NCBI RefSeq assembly: GCF_014839805.1
Contig: NC_051130.1
Location: 2,542,001-2,606,000 of the forward strand
Direction of reading: 5' to 3'
Length of the DNA stretch: 64,000 nt
Source of the DNA: Manduca sexta
Lineage: Eukaryota; Arthropoda; Insecta; Lepidoptera; Sphingidae
This document shows positions 45,864 to 56,831 of the stretch, piece by piece; the first letter of the stretch is position 1, and each line of letters begins with the position of its first letter. Below the pieces are notes generated by a model. The model had not been told where the DNA came from, ran no database searches, and worked only from the letters and a program-made list of their open reading frames with translations. The position numbers and the translations under genes are program-made.

Positions 45864-46861
45864 TTTTAAAGGAAAACAGAATTTAACAGAGAAACAATAT
45901 TAAAACTTAGTTATTCAATGCCGAGTACCTATAATTACGTAATACTAAATCCTACGTTTAAAACCAGACTGGAAATAATAAATAACTTAACAATAATTAC
46001 CCACGTATAGACACCTAGCTTTACAAAATGGCGGCCATATTTCACCCTCAGTCACCTTCCTATAAATAATAGTATAAATAATACATGCGCGGTCAGAGGT
46101 GCAGCGGGTTATCAGTTTCATCTTGGATGGGATATGCAAGAGAGAAGCATTAATATCCAACAGAAATTTTAAGAGGTTTTAAGTCTAAGTTCTAGATGCT
46201 TAAAACTCTCCCCCGAGCAAACGGCCTTGAGTATTTGTATCATACATTTTTGACAATATTTGCGAATAATTTATTTAAAAATAAATTGTAGGTATTTTTG
46301 TCAATTTTAAACTACCAAAATATTACTTATTAAATTGTGTATTTAATAGTGTTGGTTGCAAATGAATATGATTTGTACTTTAAAAGGAGATGCAGGGAAT
46401 CAACAATTTTTATTGTAAATATTTGAAACTGCGAAATTTAAGATAACGAAATAATATGTTTTATAAATTTCGAGTAGATAGTTTCTTAATATACAATTAT
46501 TGCACTTTTTGCTCGGAAGAACAACTTAAGCGGGGTTTAGATTAGCATGCAAAACTTGTATAAGTTATCTTTCATAAATAGTCGGTATACTAACTTCTGC
46601 AAATTTTAAAACTTACAGAACTTGCGGTAATTCGCACGCGTATAAAATGATCAATTGATTGAAGAATCAGCATTGGTGTAACCGCATCTGAAAGTTTGAT
46701 ATTTGACTATAGTATGAATGGGTCAACTCGATCAGATAGCACTTCTTCGCAGACAATCGGCGTGAAGGGAATTCTATTGAAGGGAAGTGAACCCAAAAAT
46801 AAAAAATCGTATCTAATGCCCTGATATTCTTCAGTTCTAAATGAATGACGTATTAAATTAT
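45864..46861. other. No recognisable gene
   Basis: 46020-46160 has CCTATAAATAATAGTATAAA upstream of GGTTATCAGTTTCATC, a faint TATA/initiator look. The spacing (about 40 bp or more) is too long for a standard core promoter and no gene follows. Confidence 0.35.
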
Positions 46862-46992
46862 GCGCAGTGGAATACCAAACAATACTTTGTAATTCTAGAT
46901 GTTGGATGGTGTTTCTACTATTTAAGGGCGATCGTATCGCCAACCCTCAGGCGAACGGCAAGCTTGTCTCGTCATTCAAAGCAATAAAAAAA
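46862..46992 (-). mobile_element. 5' part of repeat family D
   Basis: On the minus strand: GACGAGACAAGCTTGCCG, TTCGCCTGAGGGTTGGCGAT, AGAAACACCATCCAACATCT and TGGTATTCCACTGCGCA. The 3' half is missing. Confidence 0.65.
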
Positions 46993-48063
46993 AACCATAA
47001 ACGTTGATTAGAAAAATCGCAGTTGCTATGACGACAACAAGCTATTGTTCGCAATAGACCAGGCAAAACCATCACCATTAAGCTATTCGCTACGTAAATA
47101 ATACGTACATCCGAGGTTATTATGGGTTTTCCGTTATGTACCCTTTCCGCACTAAAAACAATTTCATCCTTTTCTTCCTAGACCGCAACTGATGATGAAT
47201 TTGTATTCGTGGGGTTTTGGGGCAAGCATTGCCTTATTTAGTTTTATATTTAATCAAAAAAACATTACTTGTAAGTCTTTAATTCCTGAAATAGCAAGTC
47301 TTTTTGCGATATCACTCTTAATTCTTTCAAAATAAAAGTCACATGTTGCACTCCTATTAACCGAATAAAATCAATTTGTGTCTCAACTTGCATGAAATCA
47401 AAACAAAAAGTTAAAATATCGAACGTTCTCTCTATTGATGTTAAGCAGTATGCTGTTTGAAGACAAAGGCCTTTTTTCACAAACGTTACTTAGCTAAGTA
47501 CGGATTCATGCTATAATAATAAAGCTGTTTCTTATGCTTTCTACATATCCGCAGTGTATAAGCAGAGGAGCGCTGTAGGCGGATATTGAGATAAACTTTA
47601 GTTGCTGCACAAAGTTAATCAAAGCCAAAGAAAACTATGACGATGCCGAAACTGTGTTCGAGCGCACAGTATGTCCTCATAGTATCGTTTATGAATACAA
47701 ATGTAAGTACGGCCAGTACCCCCAAAGGCAATTCTTGTGCGGTTGTTCTCCGTCCCTAATGCACGCCCAGGCATGGAGGGACATTTGTCGTGGACATAAT
47801 CACACAGTTATGTGTGTATTCCTCGTGGTTGTTATTACACATAAGGACTCGCGAACATTTCCTCTCCTTCTCTCTTAGTCCCATCCTAAAGGAGTTCCCA
47901 TTTTTCATTCACTCTTTCCTCCTAATTCCCAAGTGCCCTCAGCACTATTCTCCGGGCCTCTGCAGTTGCTAAGCTGGGGGTTTTTAATAACTCTTGCGCA
48001 GGTTTTCCCCCGGTATAGACAGCAAGGACGTTTACTCTAAAAACAAATATTGCCAGTAGAATT
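46993..48063. other. No recognisable gene
   Basis: 47640-48020 is GC-richer than its surroundings, with a pyrimidine-rich run (TCCTCTCCTTCTCTCT-like) and CTCTGCAGTTGCTAAGCTGG. A 74-codon frame at 47654-47878 carries several cysteines but no known domain. It may be an old retroelement end. Confidence 0.35.
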
Positions 48064-48232
48064 CCCTTTCGCTATCTCTTGGCTTGCCGGCAAGCCCGAC
48101 AGCCACATGACACTTACGCGCGTCACGGGATTACAACCTTATATACTACATAATAAGGTTATTTTTCCGTGACACGCGTAATGTCATGCAGCTGTCAATA
48201 TTTGCCGGCAAACATTCAAGATAGCGAAAGGG
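48064..48232. mobile_element. Fold-back MITE (169 bp, near-complete palindrome)
   Basis: CCCTTTCGCTATCTCTTGGC...TTGCCGGCAA...ACATGACACTTACGCGCGTC...CCTTAT on the left is mirrored by ATAAGG...GACACGCGTAATGTCATGC...TTGCCGGCAA...AAGATAGCGAAAGGG on the right. The arms of about 75-80 bp cover virtually the whole element. The flanks (GAATT and TTCAA) show no clear target duplication, so the superfamily is undetermined. Confidence 0.8.
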
Positions 48233-48405
48233 TTCAATGTATTTACTATGAATTATAGTACTACACTAATATATCAAAGTGACGGGCATGGCTTGAACCA
48301 CACTCAGTGCCACGGCCGTTTCGTCATTCATGTGTTTAAAGAGTTTTTCCTGTAACTAAGACACTCACATGTACACGAATTAATTGTAAACAAGAGTATA
48401 AAAAA

Positions 48406-48642
48406 GGTAGGATATATTTTGTATCCACCAAAAGAACTATCAACAAACACAAGGTGTTAAAACTCGCCCCTGTGGCTCACGTAAGTGTGTCGCGTCCCGG
48501 GATTAGCCTGTCTATCTAGTTCAAACAGACAATAATGTCGACTGGCGAGAAGTACTCATTTCTTGTCAGTCGAATTTGTACTGGCACCCCCATCCGCTTA
48601 TCGTCAGATGTAGTGAGCTAATTTGATAGGCCAGTATAATAA
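48406..48642 (-). mobile_element. Repeat family C, near full length
   Basis: On the minus strand: GGCCTATCAAATTAGCTCAC, CATCTGACGATAAGCGGATG, CGACATTATTGTCTGTTTGA, AGGCTAATCCCGGGACGCG and GGATACAAAATATATCC. It is diverged but collinear with 35797-36045. Confidence 0.65.
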
Positions 48643-49058
48643 AGTAAAAAATAAATTCACTTGAGTTCATCTTGCATAAACCATTCAATATCGAAGGACA
48701 ATAATTCAAGATGGCTGTTGGATAATCGACGCGTCTCGCAGAGTTATTGGTTTACCGCGCAATCGCACTACATAACTATAAATTACTCCGTTATAAAGTT
48801 GCACCTCTATTTATAATTATTTATTTATGGGCGCTAACGAGAAATTACGAGGTGCGCGTATGTCAAATTATGGTAGGGATGGGATGGATGCGGTCTGTTG
48901 TCGATAGACCGAAACATCGATACTTATTTTTCTATTTGAATATTTTTTTATTTGAGCACGGGCAAATGACTAAACTACACATGGTTAGAGATTTATGGTT
49001 ATTTTCTTAATTCATTTATATTGCAATGATTATGTAAAAAATAAATAAGGTTTTTGAA
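48643..49058. other. No recognisable feature
   Basis: An 87-codon plus-strand frame (48747-49010) has no recognisable domain. Confidence 0.45.
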
Positions 49059-49145
49059 GATCGTAGAGTGATACAATATTTTCGTTGGTCCACATTTTAT
49101 TTGAACTAAACTAAAGCCTTCTGTAGATACTTTGCCGTATCTATG
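49059..49145 (+). repeat. Interspersed repeat I, copy 1
   Basis: AGATCGTAGAGTGATACAAT, GGTCCACATTTTATTTGAAC and CCTTCTGTAGATACTTTGCC recur at 55030-55112 with modest changes. The class is unknown. Confidence 0.6.
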
Positions 49146-49159
49146 ACAAACAAACTTAT

Positions 49160-49414
49160 ACACACGCCTTTTATTCCGAAAGAAGTAGGCAGAGGCGCAA
49201 CTGATGTATCTACTTACTACTACCTACTTTTATACCGTGTATATTCCGTCCCATGATGTGATAGGGGGCGAGCCTACCTCCATATCGACTCCTCCAGCAC
49301 AAATTTCAGACTCCGGGCTATTACTGGCAATAAAGCCTAATAGCCACTGCCTGATCTGTGGATAAAACCCGAGGCCTCAGCACCGCAATTGTCCAATACA
49401 ATTGCGCTATGAGA
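49160..49414 (-). mobile_element. tRNA-derived SINE, family A
   Basis: The plus strand carries ACACGCCTTTTATTCCGAAA, CCGTCCCATGATGTGATAGG, GGCGAGCCTACCTCCATATC, CAGACTCCGGGCTATTACTG and a mutated B box, in minus-strand order. The tRNA head is degenerate. Confidence 0.72.
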
Positions 49415-49782
49415 ACAGTCGTAAAAATAACATGACTTAAAAATAATTTGTTTTGTGACATTACTTTATAAATGCGTCATTAATATAAGAATAGTAACAA
49501 ATTACTAAGCTTGATTGATTAAAGAAATACAATGCTTTAATAAATTCGAAACGTTTAAATGAGTAATGATTATTATATCGACTCATTTATTAAATGAGAT
49601 AGTACTTAAAGAGTTCGTATTTGATTCTTAGATCAGACATTTTTTGACGTGAATAAATATTACAGATGCGTAATTGGATTGGAATTTATAAGTCATCAGA
49701 CGATAAGTCTTTCGTCACCATGTTATGGAACGAACATAATCTCTCGAAACTAGAATGAGATTCATAACACTTGCAGTCTTAA

Positions 49783-50066
49783 TCTATATATATAAAAATG
49801 AATCCCTATTTCCCTTGGTCACGCCATCACGCGTGAACGGCTGGACCGATTTCACAATATCTTTTTTGTTGTGTTTGTTATTGTCACGAGAAGGTTTTTA
49901 TGAAAGAAAAAAATCCAAAACTTACGTGGAAAATTAGAAAATTTAAGATACAACGACAATAATAATTTCATATAACTGTCAGTGGTTTGAAATAACTGTC
50001 AGCGATCGACAGAATGCGCGCGTGCATACATAGTTAAGACAGGACAACGTCTGTCGGGTCAACTAG
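49783..50066 (+). mobile_element. Non-autonomous Helitron with 3' hairpin
   Basis: The element starts TCTATATATATAAAAATG after an A and ends GTCAACTAG before a T (50067). A GACAG...CTGTC hairpin at 50038-50055 lies 7 bases before CTAG. All four Helitron marks are present: TC start, subterminal 3' hairpin, CTAG end and A|T insertion. The internal block ACGCGTGAACGGCTGGACCG is one I recall from lepidopteran Helitrons. It has no Rep/helicase gene. Confidence 0.8.
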
Positions 50067-51510
50067 TCCGAGAATATTATTTGAACTCTATGTTACAATT
50101 TGTCTTTATCGATATCTGACATGATATAAAGCAGCGCGTCTTCTAACTATCTGATTCCCCATAAAATCTTGATATTACGTTATCAGTCTCGGTTGTTGTG
50201 CCGGCATCGTTAATCCACGTCAGGGCTAACAGTATTTGTATCATTTGTATGCATTAGATTTACTAGTCTAGTTGTAGATGTGTTTTGTTTGGTAGAAAAT
50301 TGTATATTTATTTATTTTATATAGTAAAATCTATTTTTTTCACTTAAGTATTTTGGCATTCTATGAAAGAGGGTAGTGTCAGGTAGTTGGCGTGTCATAA
50401 AAAAAAGCTAAATATGTTTTAACACCATGCATAACAAAGTCTGTTTCAGTAACATAAAATGTAAATAAAACTCAGACAACTTATGGTACCATTAAGTTTG
50501 GGCGACGAGGGTAATCGTAAACTAATTAGGAAAGACATAAATTACTACAAACTTAAAAATAAATATTTTATATCTTAAGTCAAATAAAAATAAAAAGATT
50601 TTTACCGAATACCGAAAATTCGGTGCATTGAAACCGAAAAAACACAACACTATCGTAATTAATACATAGTAATTTATCGTTATTGTTTCTCTGAACGTGA
50701 TTAATATAAATGTTTGTAATTAATGTTTCCAGCGGTTCCCTGGCGAGTGGAACTCGTCTTGTGCAGTGGAACAGTTCCAATAGGGGTTGGTACGAACAAA
50801 ATTTATCACGACGTAAATAGTTGCAGGAAACATTATGAATTGATAAGTCGATTCCAGGCTATATGGGTCATGGGTCGGGACGTCTGGTTCCGAATCCTAA
50901 GTCTGGTAACAATGTGTAGTTTAATAGGATTTGAACATGTGTAAATAGTAACATTTAAAGTATTCCCCGCCAATTGGAAGATATATTATCCAATACTCAA
51001 ATGTATAAAGCTTTGTTTATCTACATTAGTCGCACTATTAAGAAAATTTAATTGTAATTTGTATCAAAACTTCTATTTGTATTTTATAACTGAGAACTGT
51101 TTATTTATCTAATGTAGTAGGTAAAATAATTTATGTATGCGTCTGAAGGACTTGTATCCACGGACTGAAATAAATAAAAAAAAAATAAAATAAAAATAAT
51201 ACGATTTGAAGATCCAAAAATGTTGGTTTGAGGACGGTGGTCGTAAACTAGGCTAATTTGGATAATGTTTGTTAGTGAGTTGATCTGACAGCGGTGTGGG
51301 GTCACAGTAAGGAAGAGAAAATTTCATACGATTTTATATTATATATCGTGGTCATAAGGTCTCTAGTTGCAAATATCTTATTTTCTTATTATATTAAATT
51401 GTATTCGTCAAAGTTATTCTGATATATATTATCTATACCTAGTCTTGCCATAAATATTGTAATAAAGAAAAAAGAAAATTGTTAACTGCAAATAACATTT
51501 ATTACTTTTA
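50067..51510. other. No recognisable feature
   Basis: AT-rich DNA with short frames only. A small ACCGAATACCGAAAATTCGGT inverted block lies at 50605. Confidence 0.45.
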
Positions 51511-52740
51511 CAGTGTGTCAGTTTAATACATAAATATAAAACAATTAAAAATATAAAAAGCTTATTCGAAGTGGTCTCCATTGGCTGCAATACAGTCCTT
51601 TAAACGATGAGGCCAGTTATCAATAGAAGCACGCACTCTTTCCATGGGAAAATTCTTCACTGCCAATCGTATAGATTGTTTTAGGGACTCCAAATTATCA
51701 TGGCGTTTAGAGCAAGCTGTACTCTCTAAAACTGACCACAAATCATAATCCAGCGGATTAAGATCGGGACTAGACGACGGCCAGTCTTCAGCTCTGATGA
51801 AGTCCGAAACGTTCGATTCCAACCAAGACTGCGTGGACCGAGCTTTATGACCCGGCGCCGAGTCTTGCTGGAAGGACCATACTTGGTTATTGAACATGGT
51901 GATGTTAAGGGGCTTAACTACCTTCTCAAGAATGGTATCTTGATACACTTGTGCCGATGTTTTGATACCTTTTCACAAAAATATGGCTCAGTCACTCCTT
52001 CATAGCTAACACCCCACCAAACCATCACTGAAGTCGGATAATGTCCACGTTGCACTCTGTCGACTAATTGGGAAGCTTCCTTAGAGCTTTGAGCATAAAT
52101 ACGGTCATTTTGTTTGTTAAAATGTTGCTCAATTGTAAAAATTTTCTCATCCGTAAACAAAATTTTTCTGTGACCTCCCTTTGCGTACCGCTTCAGTAGT
52201 TGTTTCGATTTTACCACCCTATTCTTCTTTAAATTATCAGTTAAGAAATGGCCAGTGCGTCTCTTATAGGCTGCAAGTCCTAAGTCATCTTTTAAAATAC
52301 GCGACATGGTTCTAGGTGCTATCTTCATTTCCCGAGATAAAATCTTTTGCTTTCGGACAGGATTTCTTCGAATTCTTTCCCTTACTGCTTTGACCACCTT
52401 TTTCGTACGAACACTACGTGGACGGCCAGATCTTTTCTGTCACAAACAGAGGAGGTCTCATTGTACCTATTAATAGCCCGGTACACAAACATTTTACTAA
52501 TACCAAGTGTATGGAGAGTTTTAAAAATTGCATTTGGCTCCATACCTACTTTGTGTAATGCTATCACAGCGATTCGGTTCTCTTTATCACCCCACACCAT
52601 TTTAATATCGCAAAATATTTTACAATGTATTGGCGCCAAAATGAGAAAACACAATGAACAATCGTATAAAAATGACAGATTCGAAATTCAAATGTAATAT
52701 TTTTTTATAATTAAGTGTAACAGTATTTATGGCCAGACTA
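51511..52740 (-). mobile_element. Relic mariner (maT-like, DD37D) transposon
   Basis: This segment contains the broken transposase. Possible inverted ends are CAGTGTGTCAGTTTAATAC at 51511 (preceded by TA) and, on the opposite strand from about 52740, TAGTCTGGCCATAAATACTG. They agree at AGTSTGKCM and AATAC but are imperfect, so the exact boundaries and TA duplication are uncertain. Confidence 0.6.
51562..52600 (-). pseudogene. Mariner-family transposase, maT-like (DD37D), two frameshifts
   Basis: The product would cut and rejoin DNA at the ends of its own element. The start is placed at the Met of MVWGDKENRIAV (52600), because a transposase from there to the stop at 51562 has about 345 codons, the usual mariner size. 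An N-terminal helix-turn-helix region (to about residue 50) is followed by the GRPRS-type linker, a second DNA-binding part (ILSREMKIAPRTMSRIL) and the DDE/D catalytic domain. The catalytic region shows ILFTDEKIF (first Asp), WSFQQDSAPGHKA (second Asp) and SPDLNPLDYDLW (third Asp). Counting residues between the second and third gives 37, the DD37D spacing of maT-type mariners. The reading frame shifts near 52441, just before the linker, and again near 51968, where an A run appears one base short. All catalytic residues survive, so inactivation looks recent. Confidence 0.93.
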
Positions 52741-53247
52741 AGTATTTACAAATATATATTTATTTACACATCTTTTAAAGAAGGAAGGTAAGAAAGAAAT
52801 TCCAAATGAGACCTCCATTACGCACGTCATAATTGCCTTAAAACATGGCGTCATACCAACAAGGCCTTTTCTTAATGATTTTGTCTCAATCATAATATTC
52901 CACTCTACATTGGTGATTCATTAATTATTTGTATTTAATGAAAATTAATTATTTAAAATGACCATCAAATAAGACTTAAGTACATTAGTCATCTAATTAG
53001 TGTTAGAATTTAACCATAATGCACTAACACAGCTTATTTTTTATATATTGTCTAACCAACTATTTTGTTTGAAACTACCAAAATAATTTTCAATGTCGTA
53101 AGCCGCGATATAGAAATGAGTTTTATTATTATATGCAATAAATTCCATTCATGTGTTTATAGAATTGAATTCCTAATAAAATGTACGGAATTCTACGTAT
53201 TGTTATTCATACATTTATGATCTAGGACGCCATAGGCGACAGAATTA
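52741..53247. other. No recognisable feature
   Basis: AT-rich DNA between two transposon relics. Confidence 0.45.
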
Positions 53248-53250
53248 ACA

Positions 53251-53427
53251 GGGCCTTATTCTCTATGAGAGTGTAAACCCGTAACGGGGCAGTGTTACGT
53301 TATGTTTGTGAAATTAGCGGGGAATGGTAGTCTGTATGCCAATTTCTAGTGTTATACGCGACGCGTTGTGTTACGTGTTTGTTACGAGCTGTCAAAATTA
53401 TGTGTAGCATACAGAATAAGGCCTCAG
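53251..53427. mobile_element. MITE family K, Harbinger-like (177 bp) with TAA duplication
   Basis: CAGGGCCTTATTCTCTATGA at the left is the inverted repeat of GCATACAGAATAAGGCCTCAG at the right. TAA flanks both sides (53248-53250 and 53428-53430), matching the 3 bp TWA duplications of PIF/Harbinger elements. The interior is rich in TTACG motifs and has no coding sequence. Confidence 0.75.
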
Positions 53428-53430
53428 TAA

Positions 53431-54215
53431 TGTGCGCTTAATTTGCCATCTGTAACATGAGAATCGTAGTTGATCCTTCCAATTAGGCAGATAAGTGGGT
53501 CGCCTTGTTAACGCCAACCTGGTTCAGTTTGTCACAATTAGTCAATGCATTTGTAAGGGTAAAAATAAAATAGGCGCCGGGGGCAGTCAATGGATTGTGA
53601 GAGTTTGTGGTACAACGCCATCTGTTGTCGAGTAGCGTCAAATCGTTTGAGATTGATTAGGACATATTTTAAGAGTTGCAATCATAATATAAATCGTGTT
53701 TTACATGACTTATTTAATTTTAAGATAATTAAGATAATAGCAATGTAACGAGAACTATGAATTATAATATAATTGCTTCGTGATATTACAGTGCGCACGA
53801 TACAATACCCAGTAATAACACTAATTTGTTATATTTCCGAAGCGGAATAAATACGTTAGCATGCTGCGGTTTGATCACAGAAATTTGGTAAACTGTACTC
53901 TCCACGCGTTCATTTATTATTATTTAACTTCCTAAAGTCCAATTAAGACATTGTAAGATAATAAATTTTAACTCATTATATCTAATTGCACTTCTTAGTT
54001 GGATATAACGAGTAGGTATTTTATTTATTTATAATTACTCATCTTAATGCCACGGTAAGTAGAGGAGGCGCCAGCGTCAGCGAAATTTAAAATCAATGAA
54101 GTTTTTTGTACGAAGTATGTAATGAATTTTAAAAGTCAGAGTATTCCCTCAAATATACCTTTCATTTTTGCCAAGTTAACGTATTACTTTTCTACAGCTA
54201 CAATAATAATACATA
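53431..54215. other. No recognisable gene
   Basis: It contains GCCATCTGTTGTCG at 53617, related to the 17971 motif pair. Otherwise AT-rich. Confidence 0.45.
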
Positions 54216-54425
54216 CATCTTCAATTGCTCGCGCCTTTGCCTGCGTGAAAAAGTTTTTCCAGGACAAAAATCTTATTTTATATTTTCCCATATTTAAAAG
54301 AGGCCTATATCCGTCCCAAGGCCTTAAACTAAATCCATACTAAATTTAATCAACATCTGTTCAATAGTTTTCGAGTTTATCGTGTTCAGTCAGTTGTATC
54401 GGGGACTTCGATTTATGATATTTAA
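54216..54425 (-). mobile_element. Helitron-like element fragment
   Basis: TTCAATTGCTCGCGCCTTTG, CCTGCGTGAAAAAGTTTTTC, TTTTATATTTTCCCATATTT and CTGTTCAATAGTTTTCGAG follow the block order of the 45355 element. Neither terminus is clean. Confidence 0.55.
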
Positions 54426-54796
54426 AAAAATTTACTTCTTTTAGATGCTATGTAAGGCGGTGGTTATTTATTTTACACTTTATTCAAATTTGGTATATAG
54501 GCAGATTAGGCATTCTTTACCAATTTATTTTTGGTTGGTGTGAGATACACCATCTTTTGAAGGTGTATTGCTTGATCGCTTCTGAACTTGGGCGGTTGTG
54601 GAAATCGATTTTCCCGCGAAACCAAACATATGACCAATTTGCTTTCATTTTAAATAGGGTTACCGTGCCTCTTACAAACCCTATCAGCGTTATGCCTACG
54701 CTGAACTTTTCGGAAAAATTTCGCTTAGAGAATTAGCCTGCCATCGATATTTTAGTGATCAGTAATCACTCGATAACAAAATATATATTTTTGATA
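54426..54796. other. No recognisable feature
   Basis: No repeat or gene recognised. Confidence 0.45.
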
Positions 54797-55030
54797 AGTG
54801 CACACAAAGTGACCCCAGTGCACCTGGAAAGTAGAGTGGGGTCCAATAGAATGTCTACTGACGAGGGATGATTACCCCTCGGCAGTCGACACAATTATGC
54901 CGGCCTGTCCAAATCGGATATACACAGGCTGATCCCGGAACGCGACACACTTACGTGGGCAACTATGGCGGGTTTTAACACCTACTGTGTTAGCTATTCG
55001 GACGGATATAAAATACATCCTACCACCAGC
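54797..55030 (+). mobile_element. Repeat family C, full length
   Basis: It carries GTGGGGTCCAATAGAATGTC, CCCCTCGGCAGTCGACACAA, ATACACAGGCTGATCCCGGA and CGGATATAAAATACATCC, and ends at TACCACCAGCAG. Its 3' end abuts repeat I directly. Confidence 0.75.
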
Positions 55031-55112
55031 AGATCGTAGTGATATAATATTTTTCATTGGTCCACATTTTATTTGAACTACACCAAGTCCTTCTATTTAT
55101 TTTGCTGTATCA
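55031..55112 (+). repeat. Interspersed repeat I, copy 2
   Basis: ATCGTAGTGATATAATATTT, GGTCCACATTTTATTTGAAC and CCTTCTATTTATTTTGCTGT match 49059-49145. Confidence 0.6.
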
Positions 55113-55276
55113 GGATAAAAACAACTAACATTTGTATTGTCAGTGGAAAAAATGCATTCTATTTGTTTTGTGGTAGTGTTTACAATCAGAAACTGTTAAG
55201 ATATGACAGATAAGTAATAACAATATTGTAAAGATACTGATCGGTTTCGTAGTTGTAGGTTTGGTACGAGTGCAGT

Positions 55277-55510
55277 TCATCGGTGGCGTAGTTGTTGATA
55301 CGAGTTCAGTCTTGAGGTTACGGGTTCGATTCTTAGGTCGGGTGCAGTGATATAGGGTTTGTCTATTCAGTATTAGCCCGGAGTCTGGAATTTGTGGATA
55401 TGGCGATAGGCTCGCATCTAAAACATTATAGGATGGAATACAACGGCGGGAAGTGGGTGAAACAGTTGCACCCTGCTTAACTTTCGAGGATAAAAAGCGT
55501 GAGTGTCTAT
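55277..55510 (+). mobile_element. tRNA-derived SINE, family A
   Basis: The head TCATCGGTGGCGTAGTTGTT, the B box TTACGGGTTCGATTCTTAGG, TTCAGTATTAGCCCGGAGTC, TGGCGATAGGCTCGCATC and CTTTCGAGGATAAAAAGCG are all in family A order. Confidence 0.78.
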
Positions 55511-55876
55511 TAATTAATATTTAGTTTAAACAGAGACAATATGTGGTAATTTTTTTATCTTAAAAAATAAAAATAAACTATAAACATAGAGACGGAGTCG
55601 CTTGGGTCTCCGAAAATTAGTCATTATACGAAACGAACCACTTATAGCAGTTTTTTACCGCAATATAAACGATCCGAATGTCAACCTTCAATCCGATACC
55701 GAGAACGAACCAATAAATATAACTCATTATTAAGAATTTCAAAAACTTTATTCTATTTGTTTTTTTTATGACAGATCAAAACAAGCAATTGGATTCGATT
55801 TTTGAAAATGGCGGTTAACTGTCAGACTAGAGACAAACGCTGTTTTCAATAAATCGACTGTAAATTTTTCGTGTCA
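55511..55876. other. No recognisable feature
   Basis: AT-rich DNA running into a gap. Confidence 0.45.
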
Positions 55877-56376
55877 NNNNNNNNNNNNNNNNNNNNNNNN
55901 NNNNNNNNNNNNNNNNNNNNNNNNNNNNNNNNNNNNNNNNNNNNNNNNNNNNNNNNNNNNNNNNNNNNNNNNNNNNNNNNNNNNNNNNNNNNNNNNNNNN
56001 NNNNNNNNNNNNNNNNNNNNNNNNNNNNNNNNNNNNNNNNNNNNNNNNNNNNNNNNNNNNNNNNNNNNNNNNNNNNNNNNNNNNNNNNNNNNNNNNNNNN
56101 NNNNNNNNNNNNNNNNNNNNNNNNNNNNNNNNNNNNNNNNNNNNNNNNNNNNNNNNNNNNNNNNNNNNNNNNNNNNNNNNNNNNNNNNNNNNNNNNNNNN
56201 NNNNNNNNNNNNNNNNNNNNNNNNNNNNNNNNNNNNNNNNNNNNNNNNNNNNNNNNNNNNNNNNNNNNNNNNNNNNNNNNNNNNNNNNNNNNNNNNNNNN
56301 NNNNNNNNNNNNNNNNNNNNNNNNNNNNNNNNNNNNNNNNNNNNNNNNNNNNNNNNNNNNNNNNNNNNNNNNNNNN
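55877..56376. other. Assembly gap (500 N)
   Basis: A third placeholder of exactly 500 N. The flanks are not obviously homologous to each other. Confidence 0.98.
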
Positions 56377-56649
56377 GAGCCATATCTTAACGGAAATACG
56401 ATAGTCAAATTAACACAATGCTTTCCAGTTGTTTCTCTGTGCATTTGGTCGTAATTATTCATGATTAGAGGCGGTGGACTTAAAGTAATGGTCGTGTTGA
56501 GCCTTGTAGTAATACTATTGAGATTTTTTATAGCACCGCGTTGGTTTTACCGCGGTTAAATTACTTTTCCTATCAGTTGCGAGGCGTAGGTCGAAACAAT
56601 TTAGATACCTTTAGTAAGACTTATTATTTAGCCGCCCCTTTTAGTTTTT

Positions 56650-56831
56650 ATACGGGTAAAGTGACTCCTCTAGATATGATGAGAAGCGCAGTGGAATTCC
56701 TACAGAATGTCAGTCACAATTTTGCCGGTCTTTTGAACTTGATATTCACAGGCTAATCTCAAAGCGTCACACTTGGGGCTGCTGCGGAGAGTTTTAACAC
56801 CTTGTGTACTGTAGTCGCTATTCGGGCGAAT
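56650..56831 (+). mobile_element. Diverged repeat family C
   Basis: ACGGGTAAAGTGACTCCTCT, AGTGGAATTCCTACAGAATG, TTCACAGGCTAATCTCAAAG, AACACCTTGTGTACTGTAGT and TCGCTATTCGGGCG are eroded C blocks in the correct order. Confidence 0.6.

Noticed and set aside
46050..46140. TATA box plus initiator upstream of a gene
   Set aside because: The spacing is wrong for a core promoter and no coding exon lies downstream.
47654..47878. Cysteine-containing 74-codon frame
   Set aside because: It has no recognisable motif spacing, splice context or conservation evidence. It was kept only as part of an unassigned GC-richer stretch.
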